A stretch of 64,000 nucleotides of DNA. It comes from Piezodorus guildinii (taxonomy: Eukaryota > Arthropoda > Insecta > Hemiptera > Pentatomidae). Made by a program: the position numbers and the translations under genes. Location: positions 19,560,371 to 19,624,370 of the forward strand of contig CM041298.1 of the NCBI GenBank assembly GCA_023052935.1, in the 5' to 3' direction. Within the stretch, counting starts at the first letter, position 1; each line of letters starts with the position of its first letter. A model generated the notes under the pieces. That model ran no database searches and was not told the DNA's origin. It worked only from the letters and a program-made list of their open reading frames with translations. Positions 54,428 through 64,000 of this stretch are shown piece after piece.

Positions 54428-57080
54428 AATACAAGATAAAATACAACAATAATAAATACAGGTTTATAATAAATTAAATAACAAATAAATAAAATTACTG
54501 GAATGTTATAACTTAAAATAGAATAAAAAAGAAAAACAGAGCACCTTCAATAACAGAACATTTTAAATTATTTTATTGAATTCAAATTATACAAGACCAT
54601 TAAATATTTTGACATAAATTTTTTTGATATGTTCAAGACAAATTGTTTTTCTTAAACTTTTATTTGAATTGAAAAGATATGATATACAGGAGAAATAATG
54701 CTCCGATTTCAAGGTAAGAAGTTCGGTAATATACTGAACAACGAACCAAGCCTAAAAATAAGTTGAGCCTATTTTTAATTCCTATTTCTGCCAAACGAAC
54801 AATACCTCCTTTTAGGAATTATTTACAGCAATGCTTCTGAATATTTCTATACCGCCACAAGTATAAAAAAGTGTAAAGAATACAAATAATTCCAACATAA
54901 CTACAGTTACATTTACTATTATTATTCAAGCAAAAGCTATGGCCACAGGAACATGTTTTTTAATTATTATTGTTATTTATTAGGCCACATAATTTTCTCA
55001 TGAAATTTATTGTGTTCTTATATGCTAAATAACTCAAAATGGAAATAATGCCATGTGATCATTGCCAGATACTTGACATTGAGTTAAAAAGATATACATT
55101 TAAAATAGTCTAAATGGAAACAATTATATCAGGGACACTGACATTCCTCCGTGAAAAAAATCACTTAAATGATCATGAATAATCATCGTTAATTTATTCG
55201 TAAAAAATCTTGAGCACCTATATACTTAATTTCACATTAAATAAGCCTTAAAACAAATAAAAAATTACATTTGTAAAACATTAATAGAAGACATGAAAAA
55301 TATTTTACAATTTGAAGATACCAGAAGATATTCCTTTGTAAATATTAATTATTTAAAGAAAAAAAAGTACATGAATAGATTGAATTGAGCTTTTCACCAA
55401 AATGTCTTATAATAGTTATGGATAAAAAAACAAAAAAATGTTTACATAACGAACAGATCATCATTATAGAATCAACATTAAGAGTAATGAAATATAGTGC
55501 TTTGAAATCAATTCTAAATTTTCTGATTAATTTCCATCAAAATAGTAGTTTAATAAAATTTAAATAAATGTAACAAATAGATATAAAACTATACATATTT
55601 TACACAATTATGCACATCAATAAAAAAGTTTTTTTTTTTTTTTGTTTTTTTTTACTCTCTGTAAAGTTGAGATAACTAAGACACTTTATGTTGGTTCTAC
55701 GATGATGAAATATTTCTAGTATTTGAATAATTTTTCAAGAAAAATCCCAAAAGCAACACACCTTATGTATGTTGAGCAAATTTGATTTTTATATTTTAAT
55801 TATGTTTACATATTAGATATTACATTTAAGGCCTTTTTAGGAAGCTATACAAAAACTTTAAATGAAAATTTTCTTTGCTAATTAATAAAAAAATTACAAA
55901 TTAAACAACTCGAACATAAGATATTTAACTTTTGAAAAATGTGTAAAATGGTGGAAAAAAGTTTAGCATAGAAATTCATAGTTTTCTTTTTGATTGGTTA
56001 TTTTGATTTTCTGATTCTTAACATTCTTAGTCAGCTGTTTGTTTATAAAAGGCTCAGGTTCAAACAAAGTAAATGGATCTTAATTACAATAACAAAACCC
56101 TTTCTTTATATTTTAAACAACTTCTTAGCCAATGTTTAATTGAACACTGTAAAAATTATGCTTTTAATACAGAAAACAAAAATGTGGTCACACTTGTATA
56201 TAGACGTCATCGATAAAAAATTTGAAATTTAAAAATCAAGAAACAATTCCTTCGAATTTCAAGTTTATAAATAATCTGATATCATTATACATTAAACTTA
56301 AGCCATGTTAAAAAGAAGGGAAAGAATACCAAAATAAAATTATTATTTAAATTCTGTTTATATCTTCTTTTTTTTATATCCTATACCATTTAAAATGGGA
56401 GATATTGATTTATTTTTACATGGAACAGATTATAGTATTTGAATATAGCTAAAGAAATTAATATGATGAGAATGATATTACATTTGTCAATTAAGGCGCT
56501 CATATAATTTATAAACTAACAAAACCACCACTGACAATTTTAAATTTTAAATAAATGTCTGACGTATGTAAAAAATAATCAATTTATGTAAACCATTTAT
56601 ATATCATTAGCATATTACGATAATTAATTATTAAAATATAACTTAAATCACGGTCTCAATGATTATTATTATGTTGGAAGAGAGGAATCAAACTTTAGAA
56701 GCTATAATAAATTAGCTCTTTGCACTCAAAGCTGTTTTCACTAGAGCAAACCAGTAACACGAGAGGTGTTATAAGATCTGACTTATTTAATAAATATTTT
56801 ATAGTCAGCTTTAGTAATTATTTCAGATACAATATAATACTTTTGACTAGTATATTTTAACATTTTACCTATTTTCAGAGTTTAAAAAAACATTTGTTAA
56901 ACATAAACAATGGATCCCTAAGGGTCTACAAGTTGTCATTGGGAAATAATTTTGAATTGCCTATAAGTCAAATATTTGTGAGGCCTTGGTATTTAATAAG
57001 AACCACAAAGCTCTACACAGAGACATTCAACATTTTAAGAGATATAATTGTTAGTGATCATTGACAAGTGAATTTTATTT
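54229..57080. other. AT-rich intergenic DNA or distal CPTP 3' UTR
   Basis: No coding frame or named repeat except a 44-A run at about 54382-54424. Several TTTATT hexamers (AATAAA on the - strand) could end CPTP transcripts. None can be chosen from sequence. Confidence 0.4.
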
Positions 57081-57084
57081 ATTT

Positions 57085-57455
57085 TTTTCTCTGGCACAAC
57101 TGGCCGTGTAGTGTAATCTCCTGAGAGAACGTAGTCACCACGTTTGTCGATGAAATTTTATAGGGTAGGGTCATCACTCCGTGTCATCATGTAGGCCGCG
57201 CAGTGTAATCTGCTGGGAGAATACACTCGCGTTACTCAATAAAATTTTTGTAAGTTAGGTTCATCACTCCCTACGCCTATTTTTGTGAGAGGCCACCATT
57301 AGGCTGACGGATTTCACATACCTGGGGGAGAGGCTGTGAGTGAATCCCCATTTAATTATATCCTCATAAAAGTCCCACCAGGACTGGGATTCGAACTCAA
57401 AACCTTTAGTGTGCAAGACTAGCGCACTAGCCACTCAGCCACTGATGATTTTATA
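57085..57455 (-). repeat. tRNA-derived SINE family 3, longer copy
   Basis: The - strand head (complement of 57380-57450) has TGGCTGAGTGGCTAGTGCGC (A-box region) and GAGTTCGAATCCCAG (B-box). The body contains an internal duplication: GTGTAGTGTAATCTCCTGAG at 57105 and GCGCAGTGTAATCTGCTGGG at 57196, about 91 bp apart. Confidence 0.8.
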
Positions 57456-57869
57456 ATAGTTTGAAAATATTGAACCTAAATGACAGATGAATAGCCGACA
57501 ATTAAAAAGGACATGTAACAGTAAGCTACAACAAAATGTAAATAGATAATGAAGATAATTGGTAATTTTATAGTTAATTATATAATATAAAATTTTATCT
57601 ATTTTATAAAAATTAATATGTAGGGATAAAGAAAATATTTGCTGAGTTTAACTAAAATCAAACGTATTAAACAATTTTAGTCTTGAAAATGGGGATAAAA
57701 CCCCGAAACTTCGAAGAAAAGTGACGAATTGTATAGTTGGATATATGAATAAAGATACGATGGAAGAATTTAATGCTTGATCAAATATGTAAAAAATACA
57801 GATGTAACTTCCCTTAAGAATCCATGTTTCACTACTAAGGTTACCATTGGTTTTATTATGTTTTTCTAC

Positions 57870-58170
57870 AAGTGAGTCTTGATAGTACAGGAAAGCAGAT
57901 TACTCCTTACAAAGTTAATCTGTTACCTGATATAATCCTTCTTTTAACTTCCTCTCTTTCAATGGCTTCTAGTGTCATCAAGGATCTGAGGTACAGGATG
58001 GACAGAACTACTTCAATGTTTTCTCTTCAGATGTTGTAGAAAGAAGGGTTCTGCCTTCTTATTCTTTTAACTATCATTATTTTCGTATTTTTGAAATTAA
58101 CCTCAAGACCAGCCTTTCTGGCTTTCTCTCTCAGAGCTGCATATGCATTCTCAATTGGCTGCTACCTTCT
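57870..58170 (-). mobile_element. RTE-like LINE remnant, reverse
   Basis: In - strand translation, AALREKARKAGLEVNFKNTK then IMIVKRIRR and ENIEVV, as in the palm-distal K-T-K-I-M region of RTE-like reverse transcriptases. Broken by stops. Confidence 0.55.
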
Positions 58171-58184
58171 TTCTACAATTACCA

Positions 58185-58410
58185 ATCCATAAGGATGAGT
58201 GAGGACACATGAAGAAGACCTACCAGAGAACAATCACATGCAAAAAAGGGAAGCCAAGATGGAAGGACGAGGTCCTGGAGGATATGCGACGCGTAAACAT
58301 CCGTTTGGTGGAGGATAGAAGACTATGGCAGGATGTAATGAGGAAGGTCGAGGCCCCCTCCAGCCTGTAGTGCCAGAAGAACTTTTCTTAGGATGATGAA
58401 CAATATTTTA
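58185..58410 (+). mobile_element. LINE ORF2 C-terminal remnant, forward
   Basis: GKPRWKDEVLEDMRRVNIRL and EDRRLWQDVMRKVEAPS match the terminal basic and W-containing block of RTE-like ORF2. Isolated fragment. Confidence 0.6.
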
Positions 58411-58469
58411 TTTCTTTATGAGTATTTAATTATCACCAGCTATATCTTTCAATTCAAACAGTCAATTCG

Positions 58470-58750
58470 GTCCCGTTCTACCAGATCCAGTCTTTCTGAC
58501 CTCTACCCTACTCCTCATTGTACAAGTCCTTTCTAGCCAAAGCAACCTCTTTTTGGAATTCTAACCCTCCTGAGATCCCTCATGCAAAACCTGCTTTCTC
58601 CTTCTATATTTTATAACCTCAATTAATTATTTTAGTTTAGAAGTTTGTTGTTTAAAGCCATGACCACATTCTTCTGGTTGTCAAATCTGTATTTTTATTT
58701 CATTCTTAAGAGACCTTAGTCCCAGGATAATAAAGAAGTTTTTCATTCCA
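58470..58750 (+). mobile_element. CR1/Jockey-like LINE 3' end, forward
   Basis: RSRTRSSLSDLYPTPHCT and the following S-F-W-N-S-N-P-P-E-I-type sequence match the C-terminal tail of these reverse transcriptases. The 3' UTR ends with AATAAAGAAG near 58730. Confidence 0.5.
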
Positions 58751-59094
58751 TTAGCTATCTTGTGTTAGTTTTAAATATGATTTGTTCAATGTTGTGCAGA
58801 TTGAAATAAACTCCTAGAGTTTGGTTCTTTATTTCCTGACTCGGCCATAGTGAGTTTCTGCATTTCGTTCCTGGCATACTTAGTTTCGGTAGCATTGTAT
58901 TTTGCGAGAAATGTACAAGATACGGTGCAGCCCTTTAAAAATCTAAATACTTATCTAATATTAAGGATTTAGATTTTTGGGATTTTGGGAGTGCTTGCCA
59001 TTGAAATGATTGGATGAAGGGAGATCATGAGAAATTTTTGTTGGGAAACATTGATCTATGCATAGATGTTATTTTGTTTATCACTGACGAAAAT

Positions 59095-59350
59095 TTGAAC
59101 TCATCTTCATCATAACCTGTCCTTGTCTACCGCTGGACCATATTCTTCGATCCTTAACCAATTCTTTTCTTTTGGCCCTTTCCAGTCCTCCTTTACAAAA
59201 GCTTGCCTTATTCCATCCTTTCAAGCGTGTTGGAGTCTTCCTCTTCTTCTGTCCACTTTAACCTCATAAATCATTAGGGCAAGGCGATAGTTTTCCATCC
59301 TTGATATATGTCCGAACTCATCTTCACTTGAACTAATTAGTTTACTGAGG
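59095..59350 (-). mobile_element. LINE ORF2 C-terminal remnant, reverse
   Basis: In - strand translation, GHISRMENYRLALMIYEVK and GIRQAFVKEDWKGPKEKNW resemble the G-H-x-x-R-M and basic tail of RTE-like ORF2. Interrupted. Confidence 0.5.
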
Positions 59351-60575
59351 CCAATGGGAATAGAATATGCACATAGGGTACAGTGACTTAGGAAGAAATA
59401 TTCTGATCGCCAAGAGAGTTTACTTTAACTAACATTGAAGACAGATATTGATCCACTGTCACGGTTGTTTTGAGATAAAACATCTTTATAGACCTTATTT
59501 TATAAAATTACTAACAATTATAAGGCTGACTATTGAAGCAGTATTAGTCTGGACAAATCTAAATAAACTAAGTTATCTCTCGATTTGCCAACTCAATACA
59601 AGTGTTGCCTGAGAGAAACCACTTAAGTGCAAAGGGTTAATATTAAGAATGGAAACTTTATCAAACTTGAATAAAAACCTTTACTTTTTCTCACTGAAAA
59701 AAAAAAAAAAAATCATCTTTCAAAATTTCCGTACTATTAGAAAAAGTTAACTGAATTCACATAACCAACAATTTATTACCAACTTGAAATTAAAGTAATT
59801 AATATTTTTAATATAAATACAAATTTAAATATGGGTATAAACATATATTTATTGATAATAAATAATATAATAAAACGCGGAGATAGAGATCAATTAAATA
59901 TAAAGTAATAGTGAATGTTTATAACAATAATATTAAATTAATTGTACTCTTAAAACTTGATCAATAATTTTTGCTTTTAATTGAAAGGGATATATAATTT
60001 TAAATAATGCATAAATGTTTGAAAAATATTTTTTTTTTAAGCAGTTGAATAAATGTGAGCTAATACTAGGGTGATATTAAATTTAAATTTACAACCCAAA
60101 ATAGGCACACAACCGAAAGGGAAAAATATTAAGAACATTTATATAAAAATGTGAAATATAATTAGAATAGACATTATCGGTGTGTAAAGGTAGATAAAAA
60201 AATCCAATTAAATTTCATAAAACCATTAAAAATTTAATTAGCTTCAGATTTAAACCTGCTAAAACCATTTTATTTAAGTTTAAAATTAACAATCAAGGAA
60301 TAAAAAATAAAATTATCGAATAACTATGAACTTTAATAAAATACTATGTTTTAAACGATTGAGCACAAAGCTCTAATTCATACTAAGACTCGAGGGTAAA
60401 CTAATCTTGGAAGAAAAAGAAAAATCTAAAAGGAACGTCTTGATAAATGAATTGCGTATATAAAAAAAAAACACAGTACAAATGCTTATTTGTCTTCGTT
60501 TATCACAGACAATATGACGTATAAATAAATATATAACTGGCACAGATAAAATATTTAAAGTTAAAAGTACGATAT
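59351..60575. other. AT-rich DNA, probably CPTP 3' UTR in part
   Basis: Directly downstream of the CPTP stop on the - strand. No other feature supported. Confidence 0.45.
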
Positions 60576-60698
60576 TCATGGGAGATCAAGCAAGCCGTGA
60601 GATTTGTAGCACTGTTCAGTCCTGTTGTAAACCTCATCCGCAGCGCTCAACATCAGTGGAAGAACATTTTCGACCTCTTCCCAGTTATTTCCACAAAC
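60576..60698 (-). CDS. CPTP: CPTP terminal exon
   Basis: Acceptor on the - strand is a T-rich tract then AAG at 60701-60699. 40 codons (VCGNNWEEVENVLPLMLS.. to LLDLP) and TGA at 60578-60576. Phase 0. Confidence 0.87.
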   Translation of the reverse strand, partial: VCGNNWEEVENVLPLMLSAADEVYNRTEQCYKSHGLLDLP

Positions 60699-63163
60699 CT
60701 TAAAAAAAAGAAAAAAGAAATGTAAATAAATAATATATATTTTAAATACAGTAATAGTCATAGAAATTGCATTACTCAATAAAAAAAAAGTTTCCAAAAT
60801 TAAACATAACCGCATATTTTTAAAAAACGATGACTACACAATTAAAATAATATTATACATTGAAAATTAAAGAAAGCACATGAAAAGCAATGAAAAAAGT
60901 ATACAACTTTAGGCTCTCTTGTAAAATGAATTATAATTATAAAAATAACTATGACCACTGTTGACTTGGTGTCACCGCTGTTTTCCATGAAAATTGTTCT
61001 TCCTCATGTAATCTCACATGTAAATTGTTTCTGATAACAAAATGCTTAATATTCAACATAATTAAAAATTTATTTTAGTAGTAGTTAAAAATACTAGCCA
61101 AGAGCTATGAAATGTTATGTATTTATATATTTTTTTTAAATTTCTTTATTTCATTAAACCTATGATAAAAATAAGTAGAAAAAAAAATATTCGATTGGAT
61201 CAAATTCATTACCATAAAAAATTAAAGCTTATATGATGCAATTTTTATGACCACAACTGTAGTGGTATTTTAGAAACTAAAATATGTGAGTAGGACGTTC
61301 AAACCTATGTCACAGAAATATGATGATCATAGTGATATTGATATATAAGAATATACATTTGGACATGTAGAGAGTTAGTATATATAACTTATATATAAGT
61401 ATTTAGGAGAGGTGTGGTCTAGTGGATAGAGCACTAGACTACTGTTCTCTGGGTCTCAGGTTCGAAACCAGGCTGAGACAGAATCATTTATTCTGTTATT
61501 TCAGCCGTGGAGCAACCCTAGGATATGGAGATCCACCTGGGGCACAGTCTCTATAAAGTGGGTATCCGAAATTGGGGGAAAAACCTGGCGGCTGAGCATG
61601 ATCAAGGCCTAATCACCTCCTTACACAGCCATTGGCCGTGAAACAATCTTTATATGTACTGAGCCCAAGACTCTTCATGGGTTGCAGGTACAGGTTTTTT
61701 TTTTTTTTCTTTTTTTTTAATGTATTTAGGTTCTATGATAAAAAGAAAAAAAACGAAATCCAGGAGGGAGTAAAGTCATGGTTAAAGGAGAGAAATTGTT
61801 ATTATTCAGTTGCAAAATTACTTAGCTCATGGCTTCTGTCAAGAAACTTAAAGATTAGAATTTATAAAATTATTATTACCCTGACAGTTCTGTAGGTATG
61901 TGAAACATGGTAGCTTACTTTGAAGGATAAACAACGCCTTAAGGTTTTATAGAATAAGGTACTATGTAAGAAGGTGGCAAAATGAGGAATTACAGATCTT
62001 GTACCCTGTGAGTATCATTGAGTTGATGGCATTGTGGTGACTCAAATAGGCGTATAAAGTTGTTGGGCTCAAGGAGAAATGAATTCCGAAAAAGTTAGTA
62101 TGCAATGAACCGACCAGTAGGCGTCTGAGAGGTCGGCTGAGGTGTCTGTGGGTAGATTGTGTCCAGTCTGATTTCGGGGGCTTGGGCTTGAACGGTGATC
62201 ATTGGACGAGTCTGCGTGGTATCGGCATCAAACTAGGGTTCGCTAGAACTATTATTATACTGCAAATAATGTATGGTCAACTTTTCAGATGATAATAGGT
62301 AGAAATAAGCAGGAGTCAGTCTAGTAAACAATGAAGAATAACAAATTAATACTAGTAGAGCTAGAGCCATGTTGGATGTAGAACAAGTATCTGAAATTAA
62401 AATAGTCAATCACACAATACATTTGATAAACGTGATATAAGAAGTCAAGTTTTGTCTTATTTAGTTCCGCATAAATATGGATCCAACATTTTAGTATGAG
62501 TAATTACATTATATGACAGCAGACACATGGAAAAATAATTGAGATGCAGATGCAATAAAAGTAACGTCATCATAGTAACAATTGTATAAACAACTTTATA
62601 AATCTGGAAAATAACCTTCAGTTTGTTTGTAAAACATAAACATACAGATGATAAATATTTATAGAAATATCTAAGCAAACTTAAAGTATTCAGAAAGAAA
62701 TATCAAGCAAGCAGATTTTAACTATTAAAATAAACTATCAACAGCAATATATTTTTCTCCAAATTAATATCACATTTGATCTTCAGCAAGATATTGAGTA
62801 TACAACTCTAAAAGAAGGAATAATTACGATATCACATTATATTACGGGAGATATTAAATATTTCAATATGAAATAATAAATTTTATTATTATATTCCTAG
62901 TAACTGGAAGAAATTGAGCAATATTTGAGGTAAAAAACTTAAGGCTTATATTCTTACGTTTCTTCCAAAATCATTTTATTTTACTTTAACATCAATAACC
63001 AACGTTTTGGGTCTCACACACATCTTCAGGATTCTGGTTCATCATTCCCAATTATATCTGCTTGTCAAAAACTTTGTCATTTCTCAATCATACAAGAAAT
63101 TTTTTTTAAAAAAAAGTTCAGCTTATTAAAACTAGATCTAAGGCAATGCCTAACTTTTTTTGA

Positions 63164-63195
<32 letters not shown>

Positions 63196-63670
63196 ATGTG
63201 TATCATGCCTTTGTTTGATATCATTTACATTCTATATACATAGTCATATAAATTATAAATTATTAATATTATTATGTACATATATTTACTTTTTTTTTAA
63301 ATATTTAAAAAATTTATAAATCACCATAGTTTACATTCATTAGAACTATTGTTATCTCAACTAATGATGCATAAACATGAAAGATAATTGTGTTTATTTA
63401 TCTAAAATTTGAATTTATTGGACTGATAAGATTAGATACTATAGAAAAAATGACAGCTTAGTAAATAAAATAAAAAAATTATATAATTTTATACCTTTGA
63501 TACAAGATTTTTCTTCTTTGGAAGAAACTTCATTCCGACATATGCTGCTTGTTGTATGCACCATCCGTGGTATTTTCCTAAAGTATTAGAATACGATTCG
63601 TACCCAATAGAACTTGTTTCACTATCTAGATTGGTTTCACCGATTTTTCTCAAAAATGTCCTAATAAAAT
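60576..63670 (-). CDS. CPTP: Ceramide-1-phosphate transfer protein, last two coding exons
   Basis: A cytosolic GLTP-fold protein that shuttles ceramide-1-phosphate between membranes. Two exons (63670-63495 and 60698-60576) join in frame to give the C-terminal 98 residues. Visible family features are the helix FIRTFLRKIGE, then LGKYHGWCIQQAAYVGMKFL with the conserved His followed by Trp that contacts the lipid headgroup/amide. The end is CYKSHGLLDLP, and human CPTP also ends in a LLDLP sequence. The upstream half (with the headgroup Asp, Lys and Arg residues) must lie beyond the right edge of the window. The intron of 2.8 kb carries a SINE and a LINE fragment. Other GLTP-domain proteins are possible, but the C-terminus favours CPTP. 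Confidence 0.87.
60699..61402. other. CPTP intron, no recognised element
   Basis: AT-rich, nothing supported. Confidence 0.5.
61403..61690 (+). repeat. tRNA-derived SINE family 1
   Basis: Head GGTGTGGTCTAGTGGATAGA (A-box region) and CAGGTTCGAAACCAG (B-box), then the family body through GGCTGAGCATGATCAAGGCC. Same family as 36405-36690 in opposite orientation. Confidence 0.85.
61730..62260 (+). mobile_element. RTE-like LINE ORF2 remnant
   Basis: 61740-61895 encodes IQEGVKSWLKERNCYYSVAK then LLSSWLLSRNLKIRIYK, a conserved stretch before the Y-G-x-E-T-W block, which follows as VCETW after a stop. The C-terminal part (61980-62255) parallels 51010-51325 and ends in a short TTA tail. Confidence 0.7.
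62261..63494. other. CPTP intron, AT-rich
   Basis: No gene recognised. A hammerhead-like motif lies near 63001-63040 (- strand), and poly(T) runs lie at 63160-63186. Confidence 0.45.
63495..63670 (-). CDS. CPTP: CPTP penultimate exon
   Basis: Acceptor TTTTTTATAG at 63680-63671, donor AAG|GTATAA at 63495/63494, 176 bp starting in phase 1 (2 bases complete a split codon). Contains the Tyr-His-Gly-Trp motif. Confidence 0.87.
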
Positions 63671-64000
63671 CTATAAAAAATAAGTAAATAAATTATATTA
63701 AGTACGATTACTTTAAAAAATAAAAATAAGAATAGATAGAAATTTCTAAATGCAACAATACAGTGATTCAGTTGCATGTTCAAATATTTTTACTTAATTA
63801 CACTTAAAAAACAAAACAAAAAATCACCAATCTTTACTTTATTAACAAAGAGTAATTGACATTTTACCAAACAAATGATTCAGTTATTAATAAAATAACA
63901 TAAGTGAAACTGAAAATACTTTATTAAAGAAACAAAAAATCTAGACAACTATTATTGTTCTATTAGGATAATTTTTAATAGAAAGAAAAAGAAAATATTA
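63671..64000. other. CPTP upstream intron
   Basis: AT-rich sequence to the window edge. No further exon is visible. Confidence 0.5.

Noticed and set aside
61403..61480. tRNA-like sequence on the + strand
   Set aside because: Same SINE family 1 head. No evidence of an independent tRNA gene.

Overview
This is a eukaryotic, AT-rich, repeat-dense nuclear DNA window, most likely from an arthropod and probably an insect. The evidence is spliced genes with GT-AG introns, a TCAGTT-type initiator, mariner and Tc1 transposons, and Jockey-, CR1- and RTE-like LINEs. I cannot place it to order from sequence alone. It contains no operons, CRISPR arrays or prokaryotic signals.

Two host genes are present and converge. 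(1) A complete concentrative nucleoside transporter (SLC28/CNT family) lies on the + strand. Thirteen coding exons between 21506 and 50214 join in frame to a 577-residue protein. A possible untranslated first exon at about 7170-7315 would put the promoter 14 kb upstream. (2) The last two coding exons of a ceramide-1-phosphate transfer protein (CPTP, GLTP fold) lie on the - strand at 63495-63670 and 60576-60698. Its earlier exons lie to the right of the window.

Layout. 1-7 kb: AT-rich DNA, a SINE split by a young LINE whose insertion is flanked by a 298-bp direct duplication, and two older LINE remnants. 7-21 kb: the putative CNT promoter and first intron, with a foldback of a roughly 0.9-kb repeat family (called H here), an RTE-type LINE with an open 405-aa frame, a 0.87-kb tandem triplication bounded by inverted repeats, and a mariner/Tc1 composite. 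21-50 kb: the CNT coding exons, whose introns are filled with H copies, a mariner nested in a Tc1-like element, three Jockey copies, CR1- and RTE-like LINE fragments, hAT and mariner MITEs, long palindromes and three families of tRNA-derived SINE. 50-60.5 kb: intergenic DNA and possibly a long CPTP 3' UTR, with H copies, a SINE and LINE scraps. 60.5-64 kb: CPTP exons separated by an intron carrying a SINE and a LINE fragment.

The two host genes are not obviously linked in function: one imports nucleosides with sodium or protons, the other moves ceramide-1-phosphate between membranes. The most informative observations are the substrate-pocket residues of the transporter, the very long target duplication with a SINE-LINE fused ORF, the 14 or more copies of the H family with Helentron/DINE-like architecture, the three-layer nested insertion near 28 kb, and a hammerhead-like motif shared by three loci. 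All family assignments are from motif recognition, without database searches.
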